A stretch of 64,000 nucleotides of DNA from Acidobacteria bacterium UBA2161. Lineage in GTDB: Bacteria; Acidobacteriota; Vicinamibacteria; Vicinamibacterales; UBA823. The position numbers and the translations under genes are program-made. Position 1 is the first letter of the stretch; every line of letters begins with the position of its first letter. Below the pieces are notes generated by a model. That model saw only the letters and a program-made list of their open reading frames with translations. It had not been told where the DNA came from and made no database searches. The DNA lies in contig DCWN01000021.1 of assembly GCA_002328835.1 (NCBI GenBank), positions 3,689 to 67,688 of the forward strand, in the 5' to 3' direction. Of the stretch, positions 8,096 through 16,545 are shown piece after piece.

Positions 8096-10910
8096 TGCCC
8101 GCGACCTCGGCCGCGCGCTGTCGAAGGCGAGACGCCTGGCCGTCGATCCGTCGCGGAACATCGTCCTCGAGGCCTCCGCCGGCACCGGCAAGACGACCGT
8201 GCTGGTCGAGCGCTACCTGAATCTGCTGCGGGTGGGCGTCGATCCGGCCAACATCCTCGCCATGACCTTCACGCGCAAGGCCGCCGTGGAGATGCGCGAG
8301 CGGATCCTCGGCGCGCTCCGCCGGGCGGCGGGGCAGTCCGAGGAGGCCCGTCGACTCTGGCGAGCCTTGCGGGACCGGCTCGGTGACGTGGCGATCACCA
8401 CGATCGACGCATTCTGCCTCTCCTTGCTCCGGGAGTTTCCCCTCGAGGCCGACCTCGACCCGGGGTTCGGCGTGGCCGATGAAACCGAGGCGCCCCGGCT
8501 GATGGCCCAGGCGCTCGACCGGGCGGAGCGCACCATCGGGGTGCTGGCCGCGCGTGATGAGAACGTGCGGCTGCTGCTGACGCTCGTGAGCGCGTCGAAC
8601 CTCCGGCGAGGTCTCGAGCGGCTGCTTCAGCGCCGTCAGGTCGCGACCGATGCCCTGCGGCGGTTCCTCAGGCGCGGCCCGACCGATCTGACGCCCGCGC
8701 GCGCCACGGCACGCGCCCTGGACCGCGTCGGCGATCTCTTTCAGGGTGTGGCAGGCGGCCCGGCGGAATTCGTCGCCGACGGCCCGACCGGCCACCCGCG
8801 ATTCCGGATGCTGGCGGCGGACCTCTCGCGCCTGACGACACTGGAGCTAGACGGGACGGACGCTGCTTGGGTGCGCAGCCTTCTCGATCGGATCGGGGAG
8901 CATCTGCTGACGCAGGCGGGCACGCCGCGTCAGCGGCTTCCCTTCGCCGCCGCCGACTATCCCTCGGTGGCGGACCGCCGCCGGCATCTCGGCGTCGTGC
9001 GCCAGCTCGGGCCCGGCTTCGTCGATCTCATGACGCGCTTCCGTCGCGACATCGGCGTGATTCTCGCGCGCGGCGTGCGTCGGGCGCATCGCGTCGCCGA
9101 ACGCGAGTACCAGCGGACGCTCAGAGCCCATGCGGTCGTGGACTTCGCCGAGATCCAGGCGCGCGCGCTCGGACTGCTTCGCCAGATGGACGAGTTCGCA
9201 CAGAGCCGCTATCGCCTGGAGTCGCGCTACCACCATGTGCTGGTCGACGAGTTCCAGGACACGAGCCGGGCGCAGTGGGAGCTGGTGTCGCTGCTCGTGC
9301 AGTCGTGGGGCGAGGGCCTCGGCGTGCTCCAGGATGCGCCGATCCCGCCGTCGATCTTCGTCGTCGGCGATCGGAAGCAGTCGATCTATCGCTTTCGCGA
9401 CGCCGACGTCGCGCTGTTCGGCGAGGCCGGCGACTACATCGCGCGACTGCGGCCGGACGTGCCGGTGCGAGAAGCGATCAGCCGAAGCTTCCGTGCGGTG
9501 CCGGCGCTCCTGCGGTTCGTCAACGATCTCTGCGGGTCGATCGACAAGCGTGCCGAGCGGTCTGACGCGTTTCGCTACGACGGGTCCGACCGGTTTCCGC
9601 TTCCGGCCGAGTCCGGGGAAGAGTCGTCGGACCCGGCGCTGGACCCGACGGCGCCACTCGGCCTCGCGCTGGGTGAGGACGAAGCCGCGTGCGCGGCGGC
9701 GATCGCGTCGGAGATCGATCGCCTGATGACCGGCGCGACCGTGCGCGATCCGGCCGGCGGCGTCAGCCGGGCGATCCGGCCGGACGATGTCGCCATTCTC
9801 TTCCGGTCCCGGATCAGCCATCGCGAATACGAGCGCGCGCTGGCGGCCCGGGGGCTGCCCACCTACGTGTACAAGGGACTCGGGTTCTTCGACGCCGACG
9901 AGGTGCAGGACCTGCGCGCCCTCATCCGGTTCCTGGCCGATCCCGCATCGAACTTCTGGGCCGCGGCGCTGCTGCGTTCCGGGCTGGTCCGGCTGTCCGA
10001 CCCGGCGGTGCGGGCGCTGGCGCCGGAGCTGGCGGGCGCGATCGCGGGAGCCGACCCGCCGGCCGCCGCCGGCGGACTGTCAGCGGCGGACCGCGAGCGC
10101 CTCGAACTGGTCCGGGCGGGGATGACGCGCTGGCTCGCCCTCGTCGATCGGATTCCACCGGCGGAACTCGTCGACCGCGTGCTCGACGAATCGGCGTACC
10201 TGTTCGAGACGCGCGGGCCCAGGTCGAGCCAGGCGCGAGAGAACCTCAAGAAGATGCGCGGCCTGCTGCGGCGGATCCAGAACCGGGGGTACGTGACGCT
10301 GTCGCGGATCGCGGACCACGTCGATCGGCTCTCGTCGGGCGACGAGTCCAACGCCGTGATCGATGCCGCCGGCGCCGTGCACCTGATGACCATTCACGCC
10401 GCGAAGGGGCTCGAGTTCCCGGTCGTCTTCGTGGTCGGGCTGACGCGCGGCGTCGGCGTCGCGTCGCCCGCGATCCAGGTCATCGCCGATCGCGGCGACG
10501 GCTCGCCGCTCGTGACGGTTGGCAGCGCGCCGCAGGACGTCGGCTCGGAGGAGCGCGCGCGGGAGGTGGAGGAGACGAAGCGCTTGCTCTACGTGGCGCT
10601 CACGCGTGCCCGCGACGCGCTGTACCTCGGGGTCGTGCGGCGTGAGGGTCGGGTCGCGCCGGCGCGGGGCAGCCTGGCCGAGGTACTGCCCGCCTCGTTC
10701 GTGGGCTGGCTGGACGCGATCGGGGAATCGTCGCGAGCGGCCGACTGGACTCCGGACGGCGAATCGCGCGGGCGGCATCGGGTGCGGATCTGTGCACCGG
10801 CCGCGCTGCCGCCCATTGCCGCGCCAGACCGCCTGGAGGAGCCGGCCGATCGGAGGGGCCCTGACGATGACGACGACGATTTCAGCGCCTGGCCCAGCGG
10901 GCCGGTCTAG
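8085..10910 (+). CDS. addA: AddA-type UvrD/Rep-family helicase lacking a nuclease domain
   Basis: Superfamily 1A helicase of 941 residues that works with AddB to unwind and resect DNA ends. Motif I is EASAGTGKTTVL near the N-terminus, motif Ia is AMTFTRKAA, motif II is VDEFQDTS, motif III is VGDRKQSIYRFR, motif V is TIHAAKGLEFP and motif VI is LYVALTRARD. After motif VI only about 120 residues remain, ending in an acidic, low-complexity tail (DDDDDDF). Normal AddA is around 1,200 residues and carries its own PD-(D/E)XK nuclease there, so this protein has motor activity only. GTG 8085 is chosen because it lies within the addB 3' end and gives the usual spacing of about 30 residues to the Walker A motif. 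Confidence 0.88.
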   Translation: MTTDARDLGRALSKARRLAVDPSRNIVLEASAGTGKTTVLVERYLNLLRVGVDPANILAMTFTRKAAVEMRERILGALRRAAGQSEEARRLWRALRDRLGDVAITTIDAFCLSLLREFPLEADLDPGFGVADETEAPRLMAQALDRAERTIGVLAARDENVRLLLTLVSASNLRRGLERLLQRRQVATDALRRFLRRGPTDLTPARATARALDRVGDLFQGVAGGPAEFVADGPTGHPRFRMLAADLSRLTTLELDGTDAAWVRSLLDRIGEHLLTQAGTPRQRLPFAAADYPSVADRRRHLGVVRQLGPGFVDLMTRFRRDIGVILARGVRRAHRVAEREYQRTLRAHAVVDFAEIQARALGLLRQMDEFAQSRYRLESRYHHVLVDEFQDTSRAQWELVSLLVQSWGEGLGVLQDAPIPPSIFVVGDRKQSIYRFRDADVALFGEAGDYIARLRPDVPVREAISRSFRAVPALLRFVNDLCGSIDKRAERSDAFRYDGSDRFPLPAESGEESSDPALDPTAPLGLALGEDEAACAAAIASEIDRLMTGATVRDPAGGVSRAIRPDDVAILFRSRISHREYERALAARGLPTYVYKGLGFFDADEVQDLRALIRFLADPASNFWAAALLRSGLVRLSDPAVRALAPELAGAIAGADPPAAAGGLSAADRERLELVRAGMTRWLALVDRIPPAELVDRVLDESAYLFETRGPRSSQARENLKKMRGLLRRIQNRGYVTLSRIADHVDRLSSGDESNAVIDAAGAVHLMTIHAAKGLEFPVVFVVGLTRGVGVASPAIQVIADRGDGSPLVTVGSAPQDVGSEERAREVEETKRLLYVALTRARDALYLGVVRREGRVAPARGSLAEVLPASFVGWLDAIGESSRAADWTPDGESRGRHRVRICAPAALPPIAAPDRLEEPADRRGPDDDDDDFSAWPSGPV

Positions 10911-11103
10911 CTCCGGGCGGCAGTTGCAAGAACGTGATCGATGTCGCTGGATCGGCCAAACGTCACCGGAGGAGGGCAGTCGAACCGGCAAACGACCGAA
11001 ACTACCTAGGGAACCATTGGATTGCGGCGGTCGTCCTAGTAGGCAGAGGTTGGCGCCGAACTTGCGATCAAGGGGGCAGAGACCAGAAACCGGAGAGACA
11101 CTC

Positions 11104-11376
11104 ATGGCATACCAAGCTGCAGCGGGGCAGGCGCGTGAACCGTTCGAGTGGCGGGCGATGGAAGGTCTGCCGTGCGGCTGCGTCGCGGTCGCCTACGAAG
11201 CGCGCGGCTTGGGGCTGGTGCTGGTGAACGTCGAGGCCAAGGGACCGCTGTGCGGCGCGACGGACCACCAGATCGGCCGGACCCTCACCGTGGGAGAACC
11301 GGCCGACCTCGCTCCCGCGGCCGATCGTGAGCTCGGGAGCCGATCGATCGAACCTCCCGACATCGTGTCGGCGTGA
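11104..11376 (+). CDS. Small protein of unknown function with CxC motif
   Basis: 90 residues from ATG 11104, with a GGAGAG ribosome binding site nine bases upstream. The central part is beta-rich (CGCVAVAYEARGLGLVLVNVEAKGPLC), with Cys residues in a CxC and a later single Cys. The C-terminal third is polar and probably disordered. I do not recognise the family. It lies 193 bp after addA on the same strand and ends only 4 bp from the convergent small gene at 11381-11563. Confidence 0.6.
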   Translation: MAYQAAAGQAREPFEWRAMEGLPCGCVAVAYEARGLGLVLVNVEAKGPLCGATDHQIGRTLTVGEPADLAPAADRELGSRSIEPPDIVSA

Positions 11377-11380
11377 ACGA

Positions 11381-11563
11381 TCAGCTGGCGGACTGCTGCG
11401 CCGCCCACTGACGGGCGTGGGACTCGGCTTCTTCCTGCGTCTGGCCGACGATCACAACCGAACCGTCAGGCGAGTCTTCGCCGGCGCGTACGATCCAGGC
11501 GATCCAGTGCGCACCTTTCGCCTCGCTTCGAACGTCGAACTCCGTGGACATCGTCTCGGACAT
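11381..11563 (-). CDS. Small protein of unknown function
   Basis: 60 residues if translation begins at ATG 11563 (MSETMSTEF); a second ATG at 11551 is possible. The sequence forms a likely beta hairpin (HWIAWIVRA, SVVIVGQT) followed by a helix (QEEAESHARQWAAQQ). The pattern is similar to the protein encoded at 3365-3580, but identity is low. Convergent with the gene ending at 11376. No strong ribosome binding site is visible. Confidence 0.5.
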   Translation of the reverse strand: MSETMSTEFDVRSEAKGAHWIAWIVRAGEDSPDGSVVIVGQTQEEAESHARQWAAQQSAS

Positions 11564-11653
11564 GACCGGCCATTGTAGCCGATCGCGCCCGGCCCACCGG
11601 GGCTGAGGCCGCTGGTCCCGTTCATGCTCCGTCGTGCTCGCCAAAGATCGTCG

Positions 11654-11682
11654 TTGCGTCTCGCCAAGGCATTTCGTACACT
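11654..11682 (+). promoter_or_regulatory. Promoter for small zinc-ribbon gene
   Basis: A -35 element TTGCGT (11654-11659) and a -10 element TACACT (11677-11682) are separated by 17 bp. Transcription would start near 11689, leaving a leader of about 39 nt that contains the strong AGGAGAGG ribosome binding site of the gene at 11728. Confidence 0.5.
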
Positions 11683-11727
11683 TGTAAGGATTTACTGGTC
11701 GTCAGGACCGGTGCAGAGGAGAGGTGA

Positions 11728-11949
11728 ATGACGCTGAGTTGTCCCAGCTGCGGGAACGAGCAGAATTTTCTGGTCAAGACGCTCCGGATGCACGTCGTGC
11801 ATCTGGAGGATTCGCGAGTCGAGGTTTCGGAAGAAAGCCGGCCGGCGGTGCTCGAAGTGCTCTGTGACGAGTGCGAAGAAGAGTTGAATCTGGCCGATTT
11901 CGAAGAGCCGCTCCGCCGCGAGATGCTCCTGACCGTCGGCTCGAGATAG
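11728..11949 (+). CDS. Small zinc-ribbon protein
   Basis: 73 residues with two Cys pairs, CPSC near the N-terminus and CDEC near residue 49, forming a zinc ribbon. The middle is beta-rich and acidic. The ribosome binding site AGGAGAGG is strong and a recognisable promoter lies upstream. The opposite-strand reading frame at 11987-12150 encodes another, frameshifted, CxxC/CxxC protein, so two zinc ribbons converge here. Function unknown; similar small ribbons bind nucleic acid or act as protein adaptors. Confidence 0.7.
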   Translation: MTLSCPSCGNEQNFLVKTLRMHVVHLEDSRVEVSEESRPAVLEVLCDECEEELNLADFEEPLRREMLLTVGSR

Positions 11950-11986
11950 GCGCGCGTCGTTCGGCGGGCGCTTCACCCGCCGATGC

Positions 11987-12150
11987 TCACCCCTCCACCT
12001 CCTCGTCCACTTCCTCGAAATAGTCGCACTCGCGACAGACCCACTCGCGCACACGCTGCCGGGTGACCTGCCCACGCCGGGAATCTGGTCGACGCGCTCG
12101 CGTTCGACGATCCGAAGGTTCTCGCCGCACATCGGGCATTCTCTAATCAT
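11987..12150 (-). pseudogene. Frameshifted small zinc-ribbon gene
   Basis: From ATG 12150 the frame reads MIRECPMCGENLRIVERERV and so on, then shifts near 12070. Reading on in the next frame gives QVTRQRVREWVCRECDYFEE and an acidic end with a TGA at 11987-11989. The two parts together make a coherent 54-residue zinc ribbon with CPMC and CREC. The total length of 164 bases is one short of a multiple of three, consistent with loss of a single base in the run TGGGCAGG (minus strand). Without repair the frame runs on into unrelated sequence. It may be a real mutation or a sequence error. Confidence 0.7.
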
Positions 12151-12221
12151 GAATCATGGGTCGTGGCCATCGGTGAAGAAGATCGTGCCGACCGTGGCGA
12201 CAGTAGCATTGCGCCGTTACC

Positions 12222-12250
12222 TTGACAAGGTCGAGACGCACTCCTATCGT
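12222..12250 (+). promoter_or_regulatory. Promoter of DnaJ-like gene, nearly leaderless
   Basis: A perfect -35 TTGACA (12222-12227) and a -10 TATCGT (12245-12250) are separated by exactly 17 bp. The GTG start codon lies 8 nt after the -10 box, so the transcript would begin at or almost at the start codon. No ribosome binding site is present. Confidence 0.7.
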
Positions 12251-12258
12251 TAGCCGAC

Positions 12259-12852
12259 GTGCGCGAATATTCATGGGTGGTCGGCGTTCCGCGTGGTGCA
12301 CGGCCTGACGATCTGCGACGGGTCCATCGTGAGGTGACCAGTCGGCGTCGCGCGGTGGTGGCGCGGCGCGGCCGGATGATGGACCGTGCCTGTGAAGTTC
12401 TGCGCGCCTACGAAGTCCGCGACGCGCTCGAGACCGTGCACCTGTCGGCCGGCGGCCTGACCGAGCCGGCGGCGCGGGCCGCGTCGCGGCGCGATGACAT
12501 CGCGCTCGATTTTCCGTCGGTCTCCGAGATGGTCGATCAGATCGGACACGGATTGGTGGAGTCGACGGCGCCCTGCATCGCGCGGGTCAGGCTGACGTGG
12601 CGTCAGGCCTGCCGCGGCGCGCACGTGCCGCTCGAGATCCCGGTGCGTTGCACCTGCCTGGTGTGCGGCGGACGCGGTGAGATCTGGGACGACGCCTGCT
12701 CGATGTGCGCCGGCTCGGGCACCGAGCGACAGCATCATTTGGTGCGGCTGTCGCTCCCGACCGGCGTCGGGCCCAACGCGCGCTTCTGGTTCACGATCAA
12801 CCCGCCCTACGCCGCCGAGACGTCCGTCGACGTTCGCGTCACGATCGTCTAG
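12259..12852 (+). CDS. DnaJ-like protein with degenerate J region and half zinc-finger
   Basis: 197 residues starting with GTG at 12259. The first 60 residues look like a worn J domain (YSWVVGVPRGARPDDLRRVHRE, with helix III near RACEVLRAYEV), but the HPD tripeptide needed to stimulate DnaK is absent. Residues about 120-160 carry two CxxCxGxG repeats (CLVCGGRG and CSMCAGSG); DnaJ proper has four. The remaining C-terminal part resembles one DnaJ substrate-binding beta domain. At about half the length of DnaJ it may be a substrate-holding protein rather than an Hsp70 co-chaperone. The promoter upstream is strong. It is followed by apbC, which has its own promoter. Confidence 0.65.
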   Translation: MREYSWVVGVPRGARPDDLRRVHREVTSRRRAVVARRGRMMDRACEVLRAYEVRDALETVHLSAGGLTEPAARAASRRDDIALDFPSVSEMVDQIGHGLVESTAPCIARVRLTWRQACRGAHVPLEIPVRCTCLVCGGRGEIWDDACSMCAGSGTERQHHLVRLSLPTGVGPNARFWFTINPPYAAETSVDVRVTIV

Positions 12853-12875
12853 CAGCCATCGACCCACCGGCTGCC

Positions 12876-12905
12876 TTGTCAGTCCGACGACAAACTCGCT
12901 AAGCT
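12876..12905 (+). promoter_or_regulatory. Promoter of apbC, leaderless type
   Basis: A -35 TTGTCA (12876-12881) and a -10 TAAGCT (12900-12905) are separated by 18 bp. The ATG of apbC follows after 6 nt and no ribosome binding site is seen, so the message is probably leaderless. Confidence 0.5.
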
Positions 12906-12911
12906 ATCGGG

Positions 12912-13994
12912 ATGCCCCACGCTGGAATCGACGAATCGGCGGTCCTGGAAGCGCTCAAGGTCGTCCAGGACCCGGACCTACATCGCGACATCGTCAGTCT
13001 GGGATTCGTGAAGCAGGTGAGTCTCGATGGCGAGATGGTCTCGGTCGTCATCGAGCTGACCACGCCCGCGTGCCCCGTCAAGGACCAGATGCGCGACGAG
13101 GCCGAGGCGGCGCTGCGCCAGCTGCCGGGCGTGGAGAAGGTACACGTCGAGATGACCGCCAACGTGCGGTCGGCGTCGGCCCCCGACGAGGGACGCGCGC
13201 CGATTCCGGGCATCAAGAACGTCATCGCGGTCGGCGCCGGTAAGGGCGGTGTCGGCAAGACGACCGTGTCGGTGAACCTCGCGTGCGCGCTGGCGGCGCA
13301 CGGCAGCCGAGTCGGGCTGCTCGATGGCGATGTCTACGGCCCGAACGTGCCGATCATGCTGGGGGTCAAGGGCCAGCTCGAGACCGACGGCCAGAAGATC
13401 GTCCCCGCCCAGCGGCACGGCATCCGCGTCGTCTCGATCGGTTTCCTGACGCCGGACGAGGCGCCGGTCATCTGGCGAGGCCCGATGCTGCACGGGGTCA
13501 TCCAGCAGTTCTTCCGCGAGGTCAAGTGGGACGACCTCGACTATCTCGTCATCGACATGCCGCCCGGGACCGGCGACGTGGCGCTCAGCCTGAGCCAGAC
13601 CGTGCCCGTGGCGGGAGCGGTGGTCGTCACCACCCCCCAGACGGTGTCACTTGCCGACACGCGCCGGGCGGTGCGGATGTACCAGAAGCTCAACATTCCG
13701 GTGCTGGGCCTGCTCGAGAACATGAGCCATTTCGTCTGCCCGAGTTGCAGCCACGAGAGCGACATCTTCGGCAAGGGCGGCGGGGAGTCGCTCGCGGCGC
13801 AGATGGAGGTGCCCTACCTGGGCGACATTCCGCTCTACGAGCCGATCCGCGTCGGCGGAGACTCGGGGACGCCGATCGTGCTGGGCGAGCCGGAGTCGCC
13901 GGCCGGGCGGGCGCTCATCGACGCGGCGGCGCGGCTGGCCGCCCAGGTGTCGATCGCCAGCTACGAGACCAAGGTCGGCGCGCCCGTCGCCTGA
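12912..13994 (+). CDS. apbC: Mrp/ApbC family Fe-S cluster carrier ATPase
   Basis: 360 residues. The N-terminal 85 residues are a MIP18/DUF59-type domain (VLEALKVVQDPDLHRDIVSLG), and the rest is a P-loop ATPase of the MinD/Mrp type. The deviant Walker A is GKGGVGKTT (about residue 115). Near residue 277 the CPSC pair needed to bridge a 4Fe-4S cluster between two subunits is present (FVCPSCSHES). The protein binds and hands over iron-sulfur clusters to apo-enzymes in the cytoplasm. Its last 34 bases overlap the convergent MFS transporter gene. Confidence 0.92.
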   Translation: MPHAGIDESAVLEALKVVQDPDLHRDIVSLGFVKQVSLDGEMVSVVIELTTPACPVKDQMRDEAEAALRQLPGVEKVHVEMTANVRSASAPDEGRAPIPGIKNVIAVGAGKGGVGKTTVSVNLACALAAHGSRVGLLDGDVYGPNVPIMLGVKGQLETDGQKIVPAQRHGIRVVSIGFLTPDEAPVIWRGPMLHGVIQQFFREVKWDDLDYLVIDMPPGTGDVALSLSQTVPVAGAVVVTTPQTVSLADTRRAVRMYQKLNIPVLGLLENMSHFVCPSCSHESDIFGKGGGESLAAQMEVPYLGDIPLYEPIRVGGDSGTPIVLGEPESPAGRALIDAAARLAAQVSIASYETKVGAPVA

Positions 13995-15166
13995 ACGACC
14001 GGAGGCCTCCGCCAGAGGGCCCGCATGGCGATCGCTCCGAGCGCCGGCCCCGGAGCGAGCAGCAGGAAGCCCCACTGCCACCCGACCGCCGCCGCGACGG
14101 CCGGCACCGCGCGGATCGTCACCATCGTCAGGAGGAACCCGAGGCAGGTCTGCATCGTGAGCGCCGTGCCGACGTGGGCGCCGGGGCTGTAGTAGGTGAC
14201 GAGCGTCGAGAACTGGGCCGAGTCCGCGATGACGGTGATGCCCCAGAGAACCGCGAAGGCGTAGAGGATCGCGGGCGGCGCGCCGAACACGACGACCGTC
14301 GCGGCGGCGCATCCGCCGCTCGCGACCATCGACCATCCGGCGATCCGGGCGTGGCCGATCCGGTCGGCCAGGAGGCCGGCGACCGTACAGCCGGCGGCAC
14401 CGCTGGCGATCGCCACGAAGGCCACCAGCGCGCCCGACGTCGCGGCCGTCGGGTTGCGCGCGAGCAGGCTGGCTGCCGCGAACGGGGCCATCCAGGTCCA
14501 CATCGCGTACAGCTCCCACATGTGGCCGAGGTAGCCCAGCGTGGCGAGGCGCGTGCCCCGATTGACGAAGACCGCGAAGGCCGCGCGGGGGTCGAATGGC
14601 GCGCGATGCGGCACGTGGGGGCCGTCGCGCACGGCCACCGCGACCAGCACGCCGCCAGTCAGAGCGAAGAGCGAGGAGAGTCGGATGACCTGCCGCCACG
14701 GCAGGTCGGTCGGCAGCCAGGTGAGCAGCTGGGGCACTGACGATCCGAGTGTCAGCGCGCCGATGAGGATGCCGAGCGCCGTGCCGCGCCGGTTGGCGAA
14801 CCAGCCCGCCGCGATCTTCAAGCCCGGCGGGTAGACGCCCGCCAGCGCGAGGCCGGTCGCAAAGCGCCAGGCGATGACGAGGTCGGGATCGGTCGACCAG
14901 GCCACCGCCGCGTTGGCCGCGGCACCGGCGCCGCAGCCGAGGAGGAAGAGCCAGCGGGCGTTCATCACGTCCGGCAGGTTCAGCAGGGCGCTGACGAGCG
15001 TGCCGCAGACGAAGCCGGCCTGGACCGCCATGGTGAGCCAGGCGGCCTGCCCCGCATCGAGCGACAGCTCGGCCACCAAGGTCGGCGTCACGGCCGTCGC
15101 CGAGAACCAGAGCGTCATGCCGAGCAGCTCACCGAGGGCGACAAGCCCCAACATTCTCCAGGCCAT
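13961..15166 (-). CDS. Major facilitator superfamily transporter
   Basis: 401 residues with about twelve hydrophobic segments and the arginine-rich loop GWFANRRGTALG between helices IV and V, matching MFS topology. The N-terminus MAWRMLGLVALGELLGMTLWFS begins directly in helix I. Substrate unknown; the shape resembles nitrate/cyanate or general drug-type permeases. It converges with apbC (34 bp overlap) and diverges from the M16 peptidase gene, with only 32 bp between the start codons, so their promoters must overlap. Confidence 0.8.
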   Translation of the reverse strand: MAWRMLGLVALGELLGMTLWFSATAVTPTLVAELSLDAGQAAWLTMAVQAGFVCGTLVSALLNLPDVMNARWLFLLGCGAGAAANAAVAWSTDPDLVIAWRFATGLALAGVYPPGLKIAAGWFANRRGTALGILIGALTLGSSVPQLLTWLPTDLPWRQVIRLSSLFALTGGVLVAVAVRDGPHVPHRAPFDPRAAFAVFVNRGTRLATLGYLGHMWELYAMWTWMAPFAAASLLARNPTAATSGALVAFVAIASGAAGCTVAGLLADRIGHARIAGWSMVASGGCAAATVVVFGAPPAILYAFAVLWGITVIADSAQFSTLVTYYSPGAHVGTALTMQTCLGFLLTMVTIRAVPAVAAAVGWQWGFLLLAPGPALGAIAMRALWRRPPVVQATGAPTLVS

Positions 15167-15198
15167 GGCCGTTTACGATTTCAGACAGAGCCGGTAGG

Positions 15199-16545
15199 AT
15201 GCAAGAGGCGCGCAACGCGGGCGCCCCACCGACAGGCATGCACGTTCCGTTCACCAAGCAGACTCTCGCCAACGGCCTCGACGTCATCGTCCACGAAGAT
15301 CACGGCTGCCCGATCGTCGCGGTCAACGTCTGGTATCACGTCGGGTCCAAGAACGAGCGGCCCGGGCGCACCGGCTTCGCGCATCTGTTCGAGCACCTGA
15401 TGTTCGAGGGGTCGCAGCACCACGACCAGGGGTACTTCCAGCCGCTGCAGCAGGCTGGGGCGGCGCTCAACGGATCGACGAATACCGATCGGACGAATTA
15501 CTGGGAAGTCGTGCCGACCAGCGCGCTCGATCTGGCGCTCTGGATGGAATCGGACCGGATGGGCTACCTGCTGCCGGCCCTGTCGCGCGAGAAGTTCGAC
15601 ACCCAGCGCGAGGTCGTGCTGAACGAGCGGCGCCAGAATTACGAGAATCGGCCCTACGGCATGGCCGGCATGGCGACGATGGCCGCGCTCTATCCCGCCG
15701 ACCATCCCTATCACTGGCCGACGATCGGCCGCGCCGAGGACGTGCGGGCCGCCGAGTTCGATGAGATCCGGTCGTTCTTCGAGACGTTCTACCGTCCGGG
15801 CAATGCCTCGCTGACCGTGGCGGGCGACGTCGAGACCGGCCGGGCGCTGGCGCTGGTCGAGCACTACTTCGAGGAGGTGCCCGGCGCGCCCACGCCGCCC
15901 GCTAGCGAAGCCGAGGCGCCGGTCCTCGCGGACGAGCACCGACTGCTGCTCGAGGACCGGGTCGAGCTGCCCAGGCTGTGCCTCGCCTGGCATTCGCCCC
16001 GGCTCTACGGTGCGGGCGACGCTGAGCTCGATCTGGTCGCCACGACGCTGTCGAACGGCAAGGCGTCGCGGCTCTACCGGACGCTCGTCCACGAGCGGCG
16101 GCTGGCCACCGACGTCACCGTCATGCAGTCCTCGCGGGAGTTGTCCGGCGTCTTTCAGATCGTCGCCACCGCCGCGCCGGGCCATCCCCTGGCCGAGCTG
16201 GACGCGGTGATCTCGGACGAGCTGGCACAGATCGGCCGCGACGGGCCGACCGACGACGAGCTCGAGCGGAGCGTGGCGCAGGTCGAGGCCTACTTCGTCT
16301 ACCGGCTGCAGACCGTCGGGGGATTCGGCGGAAAGTCCGATCAGCTCAACGGGTACAACGTCGTCATCGACGACCCGGACCATTTCGAGGCCGACCTGTC
16401 CCGATACCGCGCGGCGACTGGCGCCGCGATCGGCGAGGCCGTGCGCCGGCGCCTCGTCCGGTCGCCCCGAGTCGCGGTGAGCGTCGTGCCCCGCGGGGGC
16501 GGCTCACTCGCTCTGCCGGGGTCGGCGGCCGCGCAGGTTTCGTGA
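15199..16545 (+). CDS. M16 family zinc metallopeptidase, catalytic subunit
   Basis: 448 residues. The inverted zinc motif HxxEH is seen as AHLFEHLMFEG (about residues 60-64), and the downstream Glu lies in a helix near ERRQNYENRPYG. The layout of two M16 halves is typical of processing-peptidase or pitrilysin-type enzymes that degrade or mature peptides. No signal peptide is obvious, so the enzyme may be cytoplasmic. The start at ATG 15199 is preceded by GGTAGG; ATG 15238 (MHVPFTKQ) is a reasonable alternative that begins right at the first conserved block. It is coupled (TGATG) to a second M16 gene without the zinc site. Confidence 0.88.
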   Translation: MQEARNAGAPPTGMHVPFTKQTLANGLDVIVHEDHGCPIVAVNVWYHVGSKNERPGRTGFAHLFEHLMFEGSQHHDQGYFQPLQQAGAALNGSTNTDRTNYWEVVPTSALDLALWMESDRMGYLLPALSREKFDTQREVVLNERRQNYENRPYGMAGMATMAALYPADHPYHWPTIGRAEDVRAAEFDEIRSFFETFYRPGNASLTVAGDVETGRALALVEHYFEEVPGAPTPPASEAEAPVLADEHRLLLEDRVELPRLCLAWHSPRLYGAGDAELDLVATTLSNGKASRLYRTLVHERRLATDVTVMQSSRELSGVFQIVATAAPGHPLAELDAVISDELAQIGRDGPTDDELERSVAQVEAYFVYRLQTVGGFGGKSDQLNGYNVVIDDPDHFEADLSRYRAATGAAIGEAVRRRLVRSPRVAVSVVPRGGGSLALPGSAAAQVS

